Below are positions 17,324 through 26,445 of a DNA stretch of 64,000 nt, piece after piece (the stretch's first letter is position 1; every line of letters starts with the position of its first letter). Position numbers and translations under genes: made by a program. Source of the DNA: an uncultured Paracoccus sp. (GTDB taxonomy: Bacteria; Pseudomonadota; Alphaproteobacteria; Rhodobacterales; Rhodobacteraceae). The stretch lies in contig NZ_CANMEH010000005.1 of the NCBI RefSeq assembly GCF_947496875.1, forward strand, positions 124,001 through 188,000. Direction: 5' to 3'. The notes under the pieces were generated by a model that made no database searches, was not told where the DNA came from, and was given only the letters and a program-made list of their open reading frames with translations.

Positions 17324-17463
17324 GCCATGTGTCCTGCCGGTTGCTGCGTGCGGGCGCATGATCCCGCGCCCGCACCCGGCAGGCCAATGCATGTTCGCAA
17401 TTTCATGCATATCGGTCCGGCATAGGTCGGATCATCAGGTAGCCGGCCGTATCGGAGAAGAGG

Positions 17464-17489
17464 GCGAAGGCGTCATGGTCTGCCTTCGC
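17464..17489 (-). terminator. Candidate terminator of the sulP-usp operon
   Basis: A perfect 8-bp inverted repeat GCGAAGGC / GCCTTCGC with a ten-base loop lies 27 bases downstream of the universal stress protein stop. On the minus strand it is followed by the pyrimidine-rich CCTCTTCTCC, with no real U run. It is a plausible but imperfect terminator. Confidence 0.45.
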
Positions 17490-17515
17490 GCCGCGGTGTC
17501 CGCCACGCCTGACGG

Positions 17516-18379
17516 TCACCGGACCAGCAGCACCGGCAGCTGCGCCTCGCGCAGGATCGCGGTCGTGGTGGAGCCGATCATCAGGGTCCTGATGCGGGAA
17601 TGGCCATAGGCGCCCATCACCAGGACGTCCGACCCGGACTTCTCCAGATGCCGCAGCAGGGCGCGTTCGGGCTGGGTGCGGTCGGCTGCCGTCCCGATCA
17701 CCCGTGGCGTGGCATCGATGCCGGCGGCCGCCAGGATCCGCTGCGGTTCGTTCAGCGATGACTGCGCCTCGGGTCCGCCCACCGTGACCAGATCCGTGCT
17801 CAGCCCCCGATAGGCGGGGAGCTGCGCGACCCGGTCCACGGCCCGGCGCGCGGACGGGCCGCCGTCCCAGGCGATGGTGACCCGTTCGATCGGCCGGGTC
17901 CGGCGCGGCGCCATCAGCACCGGCAGGCGGCTGGCCCGGACGATCCGTTCGAAGTTCGACCCCAGATGCCCCTGCGCCCGTTCCGCCGTCTCGCCGCGCT
18001 TGCCGATGACGATCAGGCCCAGCTCGGACTCCTGCGCGGCGACAGTGTCCAGCAGATCGCCCTGGCGCAGCTGGGCGGTGATCCGGGTGACACCGGCGCG
18101 TTTCAGCAGGTCGGTCGCATCGTCCAGGATCGCCCGGCCCTGCGTCATGGCCAGCCTCGCCCGCTGCTCATCCAGTTCGGACAGCTCGTTCAGCAGGGCG
18201 GTGCGGGCACCCAGCCGGATGGCGCCCGACAAATCCGGTTTCGGCGGTGTCCGGCCCGGCAGCACGTGCAGCAGTCGCACCGGCGCGTCGTTGCGGGTCG
18301 CAGCCCAGGCGGTCATGTCCAGCACCGGGCCGGAGAACTCGGACCCGTCGATCATCGCGATGATGGTGTTGGTTGTCAT
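17516..18379 (-). CDS. Universal stress protein, tandem UspA domains
   Basis: A 287-residue protein with two UspA domains, about residues 1-150 and 160-287. The second domain keeps the ATP-binding G-x2-G-x9-G-S/T-x-x pattern (MGAYGHSRIRTLMIGSTT near residue 260); the first has a weaker version (GKRGETAERAQGHLGS). Usp proteins are cytoplasmic and bind nucleotides during stress or respiratory changes. It follows the SulP transporter gene by 16 bases on the same strand, so the two are surely cotranscribed. A regulatory or sensory role in SulP transport is an inference from this common pairing. Confidence 0.92.
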   Translation of the reverse strand: MTTNTIIAMIDGSEFSGPVLDMTAWAATRNDAPVRLLHVLPGRTPPKPDLSGAIRLGARTALLNELSELDEQRARLAMTQGRAILDDATDLLKRAGVTRITAQLRQGDLLDTVAAQESELGLIVIGKRGETAERAQGHLGSNFERIVRASRLPVLMAPRRTRPIERVTIAWDGGPSARRAVDRVAQLPAYRGLSTDLVTVGGPEAQSSLNEPQRILAAAGIDATPRVIGTAADRTQPERALLRHLEKSGSDVLVMGAYGHSRIRTLMIGSTTTAILREAQLPVLLVR

Positions 18380-18395
18380 CGGATCGCTCCCTTCC

Positions 18396-19886
18396 TCAAT
18401 GCGCGGTCAAGCTGTCCAGGGCGCCCGGCTTGTCATGGATCGCCAGCCGGTCGACCAGCGTTTCCGAGGCCTCGTTCATGCCGGTGATGTCCACCTCGGC
18501 CCCGTCGCGGCGGAATTTCAGCACCGCCATGTCCAGCGCCTGCACTGACGAAATGTCCCAGATATGCGCCCGGCTGACGTCGATCGTCACCCGCTCGACG
18601 GCCTCGCGGAAGTCGAAGCTGCGCATGAAATCCTCGACCGAGGCGTAGAACAGCTGGCCCTCGACCACATAGGTTCGGTGGCGCCCGTCCTCGCTGATCG
18701 TCGAGGTGACCCGGAACAGCTGCGCGATCTTGGCGGCAAAGAAGATGCCCGACAGCAGCACGCCGACCAGGACGCCGATGGCCAGGTTGTGGGTGTAGAC
18801 GACGGTGACGACGGTCGCCAGCATCACCACCGAGGATGACAGCGGATGCGTCCGCATGTTGCCCAGCGACGACCACGAAAACGTCCCCACCGACACCATG
18901 ATCATGATCGCGACCAGCGCGGCCATCGGGATGATCCGGACGAGATCGGACAGGAACACGACCAGGATCAGCAGCACCAGTCCCGCCGTAAAGGTGGACA
19001 GCCGGCCGCGGCCGCCGGATTTCACGTTGATGATCGATTGACCGATCATCGCGCAGCCCGCCATGCCGCCGATGAACCCGGTTGCGGTGTTCGCGATGCC
19101 CTGGCCGATGCATTCCTGGTTGCGGTCGGAGGGGGTGTCGGTCAGTTCGTCCACGATGTTCTGCGTCATCAGGCTTTCCAGCAGCCCGACGACGGCGACC
19201 GCGACGGAATACGGCAGGATGATCGCCAGTGTCTCCGGGTTCAGCGGGATGTCCGGGATCAGGAACACCGGCAGCGTGTCGGGCAGGGCGCCCATGTCGC
19301 CCACGCTGCGCACGTCCCACCCGGTCGCCCAGACCAGCACGGTCAGCACGATGATGGTGACCAGCGGCGACGGGATGGTGCGGGTCAGCATCGGGAACAG
19401 GTAGATGATCGCCAGTCCGGCGCCGACCAGCGCGTAGGTCAGCACCCCGACCCGCGACGGATCGAGTTCCGGCAACTGCGCCATGAAGATCAGGATCGCC
19501 AGCGCGTTCACGAAGCCGGTCATTACCGATTTCGACACGAAGCGCATGAACCGCCCCAGCCGCAGCAGCCCCGCGCCGATCTGGATCAGTCCCGCAAGGA
19601 CGGTGGCGGCCAGCAGGTATTCCAGCCCGTGATCGCGGACGAGGGTGACCATCAGCACGGCCGTGGCCGCGGTGGCGGCGGAAATCATGCCGGGCCGGCC
19701 GCCCAGGAACGCGGTCAGCACGGCAATGGAAAAGCTGGCATAGAGCCCGACCTTGGGATCGACCCCGGCGATGATGGAAAAGGCGATCGCCTCGGGGATC
19801 AGGGCGAGCGCGACAACCAGCCCCGACAGCAGATCGGCGCGGATGTTGCCGAACCATTCCTCGCGGTAGTTCTGTGAGATTATCAT
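18396..19886 (-). CDS. SulP family inorganic anion transporter with STAS domain
   Basis: A 496-residue SulP (SLC26) transporter. The membrane part (residues 10-390) includes [16 protein letters not shown] at the first helices and the conserved [16 protein letters not shown] region. A cytoplasmic STAS domain lies at about 410-496. Members move sulfate or bicarbonate with sodium or protons. The compact BicA-like size and universal stress partner fit bicarbonate as well as sulfate, so the substrate stays open. The ATG at 19886 starts the conserved N-terminus and lies 14 bases after a perfect 18-base palindrome in the leader, which could block ribosome access. Confidence 0.9.
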   Translation of the reverse strand: MIISQNYREEWFGNIRADLLSGLVVALALIPEAIAFSIIAGVDPKVGLYASFSIAVLTAFLGGRPGMISAATAATAVLMVTLVRDHGLEYLLAATVLAGLIQIGAGLLRLGRFMRFVSKSVMTGFVNALAILIFMAQLPELDPSRVGVLTYALVGAGLAIIYLFPMLTRTIPSPLVTIIVLTVLVWATGWDVRSVGDMGALPDTLPVFLIPDIPLNPETLAIILPYSVAVAVVGLLESLMTQNIVDELTDTPSDRNQECIGQGIANTATGFIGGMAGCAMIGQSIINVKSGGRGRLSTFTAGLVLLILVVFLSDLVRIIPMAALVAIMIMVSVGTFSWSSLGNMRTHPLSSSVVMLATVVTVVYTHNLAIGVLVGVLLSGIFFAAKIAQLFRVTSTISEDGRHRTYVVEGQLFYASVEDFMRSFDFREAVERVTIDVSRAHIWDISSVQALDMAVLKFRRDGAEVDITGMNEASETLVDRLAIHDKPGALDSLTAH

Positions 19887-20050
19887 GTGGCGTCCATTGG
19901 CGGCGCCCCGGGGCGCCGTCTTGCGGATCTTGCGTGATCGATTTGTCCGGCGGATCGGCGGCCGGAAGAGCCACCCGGGAATCGCACCCGGGTCCTGACG
20001 AATTCGGAGCCTCGTAGCCGCACCGGGTGGCGTTGCCAACCCGGTGCGCT
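19887..20050 (-). promoter_or_regulatory. Structured 5' leader of the sulP-usp mRNA, candidate sul1-type RNA
   Basis: The minus-strand leader holds several strong hairpins. At 20020-20047 a 9-bp stem GCACCGGGT / ACCCGGTGC encloses an inner GGC-AAC-GCC hairpin. At 19973-19993 ACCCGGG / CCCGGGT has a 7-base loop. At 19901-19918 an 18-base perfect palindrome lies just before the start codon. From memory, alphaproteobacterial sulP genes are often preceded by the sul1 RNA motif, a cis-regulatory RNA of unknown ligand. I cannot confirm the match by eye. Confidence 0.5.
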
Positions 20051-20156
20051 GGATGCTTGCTGCAGGTCCGCGCGGGTCCGGTGCGCTGCGGCCGCACCAA
20101 CACGCCGCCGCCGCGGGAATCCGGCGCTTCCGAGGGCTGCGGTTCAGTGCGTTCAG

Positions 20157-20235
<79 letters not shown>

Positions 20236-20284
20236 ACGCGGCTCTTGTAACCGCGGCTGGCCGGGGGGGAAAGGGGGCCTGTAC

Positions 20285-20311
20285 GCTGCCGCCTGCACGC
20301 TGCGCGGCAGC
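20285..20311 (-). terminator. Hairpin downstream of the csp-DUF192 genes
   Basis: An inverted repeat GCTGCCGC / GCGGCAGC lies 11 bases after the DUF192 stop on the minus strand, followed there by C- and T-rich sequence without a proper U run. It could end the csp-DUF192 transcript before the tRNA gene. Evidence is positional only. Confidence 0.35.
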
Positions 20312-20321
20312 CTGCGTCGGC

Positions 20322-20828
20322 TCAGGGGCAGGGTGCGGCGGCGATGTGCTGGGGCAGGCGGGGATGGCGGAGGATCGATCCGGTGGTCAGCCCCAGCCGC
20401 GCCGCCTCTCCGCCGCCGATTTCCAGCACCATCAGCCGTTCCGGGCTTGGATCGTCCTCGGTCGCGCCGGGTATCGACGTCAGATCATGCGGCCGTGCAT
20501 TCGGATGGATGTGCCGGACGCGGCCCGCCGCGTCGATGAACAGCAGATCCAGCGGGATCAGGGTGTTCTTCATCCAGAAGGCGACCTGCTGGGGCGAGGA
20601 ATAGATGAACAGCATTCCCTGTCCCGGCGGCAGGGATGTCCGGTGCATCAGCCCGCGCGCGCGCTCGTCCGCGTCGTCGGCGATCTCGACCCGGACCGGG
20701 ATCTCGCCACTTTCCGAGACCAGGATCGCGACATCTTCCTGACAGGACAATGCGCCTGATGATCCGGCGTGGACCGTCCCGCCGACGGGCAGCGCCAGGG
20801 CCAGAGCAAGCGTCAGGGGGCGCAACAT
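20322..20828 (-). CDS. DUF192 exported protein
   Basis: A 168-residue protein with an N-terminal signal peptide (hydrophobic residues 5-16, then AxA-type cleavage near residue 21) and a DUF192 domain over about residues 35-150. Diagnostic stretches are [19 protein letters not shown] and [16 protein letters not shown]. The function of DUF192 proteins is unknown; they are exported and probably periplasmic. The ATG at 20828 has AGGT ten bases upstream; an in-frame ATG at 20846 would add six residues. It follows the cold-shock gene by 31 bases on the same strand, an arrangement I recall as common in Rhodobacterales. Confidence 0.85.
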   Translation of the reverse strand: MLRPLTLALALALPVGGTVHAGSSGALSCQEDVAILVSESGEIPVRVEIADDADERARGLMHRTSLPPGQGMLFIYSSPQQVAFWMKNTLIPLDLLFIDAAGRVRHIHPNARPHDLTSIPGATEDDPSPERLMVLEIGGGEAARLGLTTGSILRHPRLPQHIAAAPCP

Positions 20829-20859
20829 TGCGGACCTGAAACCCATGCCGAACCGACGG

Positions 20860-21582
20860 TCAGCCCTGGGCCGCGAGCGGAACCCTGCAGCGGGGCAGGG
20901 GCGCTGCGGGCTCGGCGCGCGCCCGTCGCGCGCCGCGGTTCCAGTCGTCGGGCAGCGCGTATTCGTCGGCCAGGGACATGGCGCCGGCCCCGTTCGGGTG
21001 CTCCATGCTGCCCCGTGGTCCGTTCCCGCCATCGCCCAGGCCATCGTCCTCGGTGGCGCGGTCCCAGCTGAACAGCTGCGCCGCCATCAGGCCGCGGCGG
21101 CCATCGACCACACGCATGCCGATCGCCTCCCCCTGGATCAGGTCGGCGAACCCGCAATGGCGGACCACCTCGATATGCAGGAACACGTCGTCGCGCCTGC
21201 CGAAGACATTGGCAAACCCGAACCCCTTGGCCCGGTCGAACCACTTGACCCGTGCGGGCAGGGGGGGCAGCTGCATCAGCTCGGCCGTGGACAGGTTGCA
21301 CAGATCGGCGATCGGCGGGGCGGACATGTCCGATCCGGTGTCGATCGACACCACGCGGGTGGCCTGGCGGCCGCGGTCTGTCTCGGCAACCTCGACCACC
21401 ACCCGGGTGCCTTCGGCCAGCGATCCCTGACCGAACTTGCGCACCACATTGCCGTGGACCAGCACGTCCTGACCGCCCGCGTCATCCACGAGAAACCCGA
21501 AGCCGCGGCCGGGGTCGAACCACTTCATGTGGCCAACCACGACGCGCCCATCGTCCAGCGGCTGTTCCAGTACCGTGCCCAT
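20860..21582 (-). CDS. Double cold-shock domain protein
   Basis: A 240-residue protein with two cold-shock domains, near residues 15-80 and 110-170. Each has an RNP1-type motif (GRGFGFLV and AKGFGFAN) and an RNP2-like motif (VLVHGNVV and VFLHIEVV). Such domains bind single-stranded RNA or DNA and may act as RNA chaperones. The 70-residue C-terminal tail is low-complexity and charged. The frame stays open far upstream, but family-like sequence begins at the ATG at 21582, which has GGAAAGGG just upstream. The leader of about 140 bases between pdxH and this gene may be structured, as is usual for cold-shock genes. Confidence 0.9.
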   Translation of the reverse strand: MGTVLEQPLDDGRVVVGHMKWFDPGRGFGFLVDDAGGQDVLVHGNVVRKFGQGSLAEGTRVVVEVAETDRGRQATRVVSIDTGSDMSAPPIADLCNLSTAELMQLPPLPARVKWFDRAKGFGFANVFGRRDDVFLHIEVVRHCGFADLIQGEAIGMRVVDGRRGLMAAQLFSWDRATEDDGLGDGGNGPRGSMEHPNGAGAMSLADEYALPDDWNRGARRARAEPAAPLPRCRVPLAAQG

Positions 21583-21725
21583 CGGCCCTTTCCCCGTGTT
21601 CCGCGTCCCTGTCCTGTCCCGGAAAGACGCGGATCTGTCTGCTTCAACGCAGAGTCTTTCGCCGATCTTACGACTCATCCATGCAGCACACCAGCCTGCA
21701 GGCGAACTGGACGTGATTTTACCCG

Positions 21726-22340
21726 TCAGGGGCTGAGTCGGACCACATCCCAATGCTCGCCGGTGCGGGTCCAGCGGAACCGGTCGTGCAGGCGGAATGC
21801 GCCATCCGCCCAGAACTCGATCTGGACCGGGGTGATCCGGAACCCGCCCCAGAACGGCGGGCGCGACGGGTTCAACCCGTGAACCATCCCCTGCCGCGCG
21901 GCCTCGGCAACCAGCGCCGCGCGACTGTCCAGCGGCTGGCTTTGCCGGCTGGCCCACGCCCCGATCCGGGACTGCAGCGCCCGGCTGGCGTAATAGGCAT
22001 CGGCCTGGGGCCCATCCTCGCGGGTGACCGTGCCCCGGACCCGGATCTGCCGGCGCAGGGATTTCCAGTGCAGGACCAATGCCGCCATGCCGGTCCCGGC
22101 GATCTGCACGCCCTTGGCGCTGTCGTAGTTGGTATAGAACACGAAGGCGGCGGGCTCGATGTCCTTCAGCAGGACCATCCGGACATCCGGCATCCCCTGG
22201 GGGTCCACCGTCGCAAGCGCCATGGCGTTCGGATCGTTGGGTTCGCTGGCCTCCGCCTCGGCCAGCCACGCCCGCGCCAGCACGAAGGGGTCGTCGCCGG
22301 CAAAGATCCCGGTGCGGTCCGCTGCTGCGCGCTCGGTCAT
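21726..22340 (-). CDS. pdxH: Pyridoxamine/pyridoxine 5'-phosphate oxidase
   Basis: A 204-residue FMN flavoprotein that oxidises pyridoxine and pyridoxamine 5'-phosphate to pyridoxal 5'-phosphate. The FMN- and substrate-binding stretches are visible: RMVLLKD (about residues 54-60), [10 protein letters not shown] (68-77) and the C-terminal [18 protein letters not shown] with final RLSP. Length is normal for the family. It diverges from fabI, with 63 bases between the start codons. Confidence 0.94.
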   Translation of the reverse strand: MTERAAADRTGIFAGDDPFVLARAWLAEAEASEPNDPNAMALATVDPQGMPDVRMVLLKDIEPAAFVFYTNYDSAKGVQIAGTGMAALVLHWKSLRRQIRVRGTVTREDGPQADAYYASRALQSRIGAWASRQSQPLDSRAALVAEAARQGMVHGLNPSRPPFWGGFRITPVQIEFWADGAFRLHDRFRWTRTGEHWDVVRLSP

Positions 22341-22403
22341 GCTTGCTGCCCCGCCGGCTTTGCCCTAATCCTCACCAACGGTTGAACACACGAGGAAACG
22401 GAC

Positions 22404-23243
22404 ATGTCAAGCGGTGCCACGACGGGCCTGATGGCGGGAAAGCGCGGCCTGATCATGGGGCTGGCCAATGACAAGTCGATCGCCTGGGGCATCGCTCGAA
22501 CCCTGGCGCAGCACGGCGCGGAACTGGCGTTCTCGTACCAGGGCGAGGCGCTGAAAAAACGGGTCGGGCCGCTGGCGGAACAGCTCGGATCGTCCCTGGT
22601 GCTGCCCTGCGACGTGGCCGACATGCAGTCGGTCGATGACCTGTTCGCGGCGCTGGAACGCGAATGGGGCAGGCTGGACTTCATCGTTCACGCGATCGGC
22701 TTTTCCGACAAGGACGAGTTGCGCGGCCGCTATGTCGACACGACCCGCGACAACTTCCTGCGCACGATGGACATCTCGGTCTATTCCTTCACCGCCGTCA
22801 CCCAGCGGGCGGCCCGGATGATGCCCGAAGGGGGCAGCGTCCTGACGATGACCTATTACGGGTCCGAACGGGTCATGCCGCATTACAACGTGATGGGCGT
22901 GGCCAAGGCCGCGCTGGAGGCGTCGGTCCGGTATCTGGCCGAGGATCTGGGAAAGGACCGGATCCGCGTCAACGCGATCAGCGCCGGGCCGATCAAGACC
23001 CTGGCGGCCTCGGGCATCGGGGATTTCCGCTATATCCTCAAGTGGAACGAGCTGAATTCGCCGCTGCGCCGCAACACCAACCTGGACGACGTGGGCAAGT
23101 CTGCCCTGTATCTGCTGTCGGACCTCGGGTCGGGCGTCACCGGCGAGGTGCATCACGTCGATTCAGGGTATCATGTCGTCGGGATGAAGGCCGTGGACGC
23201 GCCCGACATCGACGCGGTGGTGAACCGCAAGGCCGCCGAATGA
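22404..23243 (+). CDS. fabI: Enoyl-[acyl-carrier-protein] reductase (NADH)
   Basis: A 279-residue SDR-type enoyl-ACP reductase, the last step of each fatty-acid elongation cycle. It has the NADH-binding GLANDKSIAWGIA near residues 19-31 and the FabI active-site pair Y-x6-K as Y161 and K168 (YNVMGVAK), preceded by the TYYGSE motif with the second tyrosine. SAGPIKT follows as in canonical FabI. The start carries an ACACGAGGAAA ribosome-binding site. The next gene lies 34 bases downstream, so readthrough into it is likely. Confidence 0.95.
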   Translation: MSSGATTGLMAGKRGLIMGLANDKSIAWGIARTLAQHGAELAFSYQGEALKKRVGPLAEQLGSSLVLPCDVADMQSVDDLFAALEREWGRLDFIVHAIGFSDKDELRGRYVDTTRDNFLRTMDISVYSFTAVTQRAARMMPEGGSVLTMTYYGSERVMPHYNVMGVAKAALEASVRYLAEDLGKDRIRVNAISAGPIKTLAASGIGDFRYILKWNELNSPLRRNTNLDDVGKSALYLLSDLGSGVTGEVHHVDSGYHVVGMKAVDAPDIDAVVNRKAAE

Positions 23244-23277
23244 CGGGTGCGGCGGGGCGGTCCGTCGGCCTGCGGTG

Positions 23278-23889
23278 ATGGACGCCGTCACGTTTCCACA
23301 GCTGCTGCTGTTCGTCGGCACGCTGGCGCTGGCGATCCTGTCGCCGGGGCCCGCGATCATCGCCGCCAGCCGCTCGGCCGCGGCGCGGGGGCGGCGGGCG
23401 TCGATGCCCTATGCGATCGGACTCGCGCTCGGTGCCTCGCTGTGGTGCCTGTTCGCGCTGTTCGGGCTGACGATCCTGTTCCGGCTGGTGCCGTCGCTGT
23501 ATGTCGGGCTGAAGATCCTCGGCGGGCTGTATCTGGTCTGGATCGCCGTGCAGATGGTGCGCCAGGCCGCCGATCCGCTGGCGATGGAGGGCGAGACCGT
23601 TACCGGCCCCGGTTTCGGGCAAGGCGTGGCGCTGAACCTGTCGAACCCCAAGCCGGCGCTGTTCTATGCCGGGGTGATCCTGTCGATCTTTCCCGCGCTG
23701 CACGGCGTCGCCGCCGCCGTCATCTATCTGGTCGCGCTGGCGGTCGAGCTGGCCTTCTATGCCGGGGTCACCGTCCTGATGGCCACCGGTCCCGTCCGTC
23801 GCGCCTATCTGCGCGCCGGCGTGTGGATCGACCGGATCGCCGGGGCGCTGATCGGCGCGCTCGGCCTGTCGCTTGTCCTTCGCCCCTGA
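23278..23889 (+). CDS. LysE/RhtB family amino-acid exporter
   Basis: A 203-residue inner-membrane protein with about five or six hydrophobic segments. The LysE/RhtB signature is present: [12 protein letters not shown] near residues 18-29 and [13 protein letters not shown] near residues 120-132. The family exports amino acids such as lysine, homoserine, threonine or leucine. Substrate cannot be assigned. The ATG at 23278 is preferred; a GTG directly before it (23275) is a possible alternative. It sits between fabI and the phosphoribosyltransferase gene with short gaps and may be part of one transcript. Confidence 0.9.
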   Translation: MDAVTFPQLLLFVGTLALAILSPGPAIIAASRSAAARGRRASMPYAIGLALGASLWCLFALFGLTILFRLVPSLYVGLKILGGLYLVWIAVQMVRQAADPLAMEGETVTGPGFGQGVALNLSNPKPALFYAGVILSIFPALHGVAAAVIYLVALAVELAFYAGVTVLMATGPVRRAYLRAGVWIDRIAGALIGALGLSLVLRP

Positions 23890-23897
23890 GGTCTTCC

Positions 23898-24419
23898 ATG
23901 GTCCGTCCGTCTCTCGAACAGCGCCTGCCCCATGAGCGCGGCTTTCACGTCAGCTGGGATCAGCTGCACCGCGACGCGCGGGCGCTGGCGTGGCGGCTGC
24001 AGGACAAGGCGCCGGTGGGCGGCGGCGAATGGCGGGCGGTCGTGGCCATCACCCGCGGCGGCATGGTGCCCGCAATGATCGTGGCGCGGGAACTGGACAT
24101 CCGCACCATCGACACGATCAGCGTCAAATCCTATCGCAAGGGCGAACAGGGTGACGTGGTGGTGCTGAAATCGCCCGACGCCCAGATGATGGGCGACGGC
24201 GAAGGGGTCCTGGTCGTCGACGATCTGGTCGACAGCGGCCGTACCCTGGAACTGGTGCGGCAGATGTACCCCCGCGCCCATTTCGCCACCGTCTATGCCA
24301 AGCCCAAGGGCCAGCCGATGGTCCAGACCTACATCACCGAGGTCAGCCAGGACACCTGGATATTCTTTCCGTGGGACATGGCCCTGCAGTATGTCGAACC
24401 CTATCGCGGCACTGACTGA
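23898..24419 (+). CDS. gpt: Xanthine (guanine) phosphoribosyltransferase
   Basis: A 173-residue purine salvage enzyme that converts xanthine, guanine or hypoxanthine with PRPP into the nucleotide. The PRPP-binding loop [15 protein letters not shown] lies near residues 95-109, and the C-terminal [10 protein letters not shown] is typical of the Gpt subfamily. The ATG lies eight bases after the exporter stop; a weak AGG precedes it. Length matches the family. Confidence 0.93.
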   Translation: MVRPSLEQRLPHERGFHVSWDQLHRDARALAWRLQDKAPVGGGEWRAVVAITRGGMVPAMIVARELDIRTIDTISVKSYRKGEQGDVVVLKSPDAQMMGDGEGVLVVDDLVDSGRTLELVRQMYPRAHFATVYAKPKGQPMVQTYITEVSQDTWIFFPWDMALQYVEPYRGTD

Positions 24420-24530
24420 TCTGTGTTCCCGGGCGGTCGGGCGACGCCGGGACAAGGCCGCGGGATCAGGCTAGACGATGCGCCAGAACCGGCCCGGTCA
24501 CGGGTGGGAAAATGCGGGGACCCCCAGATC

Positions 24531-26063
24531 ATGAAGGACTTCGAACTGCTGCCGGGACGCAATTGCTGGCGGGCGGAACGGACGAACCGGTTTTCGCTGA
24601 TCATCGACGCCCAGGATTATTTCCGCGCCCTGCGCGAGGTCCTGATCGACGCCCATGACCAGGTCCTGATGATCGGCTGGGATTTCGATTTCGAGATCGA
24701 GATGCTGCCCGGCGAAAGCGACGAAGAGGGATTGGCCCCGGACGGGTTGCCGAACCAGATCGGCCCGTTCTTCGACGCGCTGGCCGACCGCAAGCCGCAG
24801 CTGGACATCTATCTGCTGAAGTGGAGCGGGGGTGCCCTGATCGCGCCCGGGCGGCTTATCCCCAGCCTGCGGATCAAGCTGCTCAGCCCCGATCAGGTGC
24901 ACCTCGCCTTCGACGGGCGCCACCCGATCGGCGCCTGCCACCACCAGAAGATCGTCGTGGTGGACGACCGGCTGGCCTTCTGCGGGGGGATCGACGTCAC
25001 CGACGGGCGCTGGGACAGCCGCGGCCACCTGCCGGGTGATCCCCGCCGCAAGCTGAAATCGGGGGTCGAGGCGCAGCCTTGGCATGACGCGGCGGCGGTG
25101 TTCGACGGCGCTGCGGCCAAGGCGATGGGTGAACTGGCCCGGATGCGCTGGCACCGCGCCAATGACGAGGAACTGCCGCCAGCGCGGGACCCGGGCGTCG
25201 ATCTGTGGCCCGACAGCATCCGGCCCGATTTTGCCGACATCGGCGTCGGCATTTCCCGGACCGAGCCGCCGGGCAGCGACAAACCCCCGATCGCCGAGAT
25301 CGAGACCCTGTATCTGGACGGCATCGCCAGTGCCCGGGACGCGATCTACATGGAATCGCAATACTTCTCCGCCGGCAGCATCGTGCGCGCCATCGCCGCG
25401 CGGCTGTCCGAGCGGCACGGGCCCGAGGTCGTCGTGATCAATCCGCGCGCAGCCCAGGGGGCCGTCGAGGATCGGGCGATGCACGTGATCCGCAGCCGCG
25501 CGATCCGCTATCTGTCCCGCCACGACCCCCATGACCGGTTCCGGATCCTGTATCCCGTCAACGAGGCCGGCGAACCGATCTATGTCCATGCCAAGCTTCT
25601 GATCGTCGACGACCGGCTGCTGCGGGTCGGGTCCAGCAACATCGATCGCCGCTCGATGGGGTTCGACACCGAGGCGGACGTGTCGCTGGTGGCGTCCCGG
25701 GCCGAGGATCGCGCCTGCATCCGGCGCATCCGTGCCGGGCTGATCGGCGAACACCTGGACCAGTCGCCGGAAACGGTCGAGGCTGCCTTGTCCCGCCGCG
25801 GCAGCATGGTCCGCACCATCGACGCCCTGAACGAAAGGCGGGGCCGCGGACTGAAGCCGGTTCCTCGCCGCCGGGAAACCCTGATCAACAGGTTGTTTGC
25901 CGACACGAAGCTGTTCGATCCGCGCTATCGCCGCAGCGCTCGCGATCGGCTGGGCCTGACCGGCCGGCATCTGATGATCGGCGCCGGTGTCGTCGGCCTG
26001 ACCGCCGGATTGCTGGTATTCAGCCGACGCGGGGCACGCGCCGACCGGAATCCGCAGGACTGA
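24531..26063 (+). CDS. Phospholipase D-like (cardiolipin synthase-related) enzyme
   Basis: A 510-residue phospholipase D superfamily protein with two HKD motifs: H138-x-K140-x4-D145 (HHQKIVVVDD) and H353-x-K355-x4-D360 (VHAKLLIVDD), each followed by a conserved GG/GSSN region. It could hydrolyse phospholipids or transfer phosphatidyl groups. There is no N-terminal signal or membrane segment, unlike ClsA, but a hydrophobic helix lies at about residues 485-502, so it may be tail-anchored. The ATG at 24531 starts the conserved sequence; the open frame extends upstream without support. It ends 33 bases before the promoter of the cobalamin operon. Confidence 0.85.
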   Translation: MKDFELLPGRNCWRAERTNRFSLIIDAQDYFRALREVLIDAHDQVLMIGWDFDFEIEMLPGESDEEGLAPDGLPNQIGPFFDALADRKPQLDIYLLKWSGGALIAPGRLIPSLRIKLLSPDQVHLAFDGRHPIGACHHQKIVVVDDRLAFCGGIDVTDGRWDSRGHLPGDPRRKLKSGVEAQPWHDAAAVFDGAAAKAMGELARMRWHRANDEELPPARDPGVDLWPDSIRPDFADIGVGISRTEPPGSDKPPIAEIETLYLDGIASARDAIYMESQYFSAGSIVRAIAARLSERHGPEVVVINPRAAQGAVEDRAMHVIRSRAIRYLSRHDPHDRFRILYPVNEAGEPIYVHAKLLIVDDRLLRVGSSNIDRRSMGFDTEADVSLVASRAEDRACIRRIRAGLIGEHLDQSPETVEAALSRRGSMVRTIDALNERRGRGLKPVPRRRETLINRLFADTKLFDPRYRRSARDRLGLTGRHLMIGAGVVGLTAGLLVFSRRGARADRNPQD

Positions 26064-26095
26064 TCGGCCGGTCCCGCAGCTGCCCGCCATGCCCA

Positions 26096-26123
26096 TTGAC
26101 AGGCCGGGTCCGGAACGGCTAAG
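26096..26123 (+). promoter_or_regulatory. Candidate sigma-70 promoter of the cobalamin uptake operon
   Basis: A perfect TTGACA (26096-26101) is followed after 16 bases by GCTAAG (26118-26123), a partial match to the -10 consensus. It lies immediately upstream of the cobalamin riboswitch, where the operon promoter is expected. Confidence 0.5.
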
Positions 26124-26303
26124 TGCCCGCATCCAAGTTCCGGCATCTGCCGCCGGATGAAAAGGGAACGCGCAAGGGCCATCGGCCCGATCCGCGGCTG
26201 CCCCCGCAACTGTAAGCGGTGAGCGGCGCCGACATGCCACTGGGGCAACATGCCCCGGGAAGGCCGGCGCCGCGCTGATCCGCCAGCCAGGAGACCTGCT
26301 TGG
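26121..26303 (+). promoter_or_regulatory. Cobalamin riboswitch
   Basis: The conserved blocks of the adenosylcobalamin aptamer occur in order: AAGTGCC, GATGAAAAGGGAA, the GCTGCCCCCGCAACTGTAAGC core, ATGCCACTGGG, and the closing B12-box AGCCAGGAGACCTGC (26285-26299). This is an unambiguous class-I-like cobalamin riboswitch. It precedes btuB by about 140 bases and should repress the uptake operon when cobalamin is plentiful. Confidence 0.96.
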
Positions 26304-26402
26304 ACACCACCCTTTCCCTGGTGCGGGGCGCGCCAAGGAAGCGGCGTGCCGCAGCGGTGATTTCACTGTCTGCGGGCCGATTGCCCCGGACCAGATCAAA
26401 CC

Positions 26403-26428
26403 GGCAGGGCTTCGCCCCTGCCTTGTTC
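26403..26428 (+). terminator. Hairpin before btuB, candidate riboswitch expression platform
   Basis: A 7-bp stem GGCAGGG / CCCTGCC (with a C bulge or six-base loop) is followed by TTGTTC. It lies about 100 bases after the aptamer and 20 before the btuB start. It could act as a weak terminator or hide the ribosome-binding region in the cobalamin-bound state. The mechanism is inferred. Confidence 0.45.
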
Positions 26429-26445
26429 GAAGGGACACGGGGATC

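Noticed and set aside
19950..20047. A degenerate tRNA gene (tRNA-Arg-like T-arm and anticodon-arm resemblance) on the minus strand upstream of sulP.
   Set aside because: A T-arm-like hairpin and a CTCCGAA loop can be drawn, but the D-arm is missing, the acceptor pairing leaves too few bases and there is no CCA. The hairpins fit a structured mRNA leader better.
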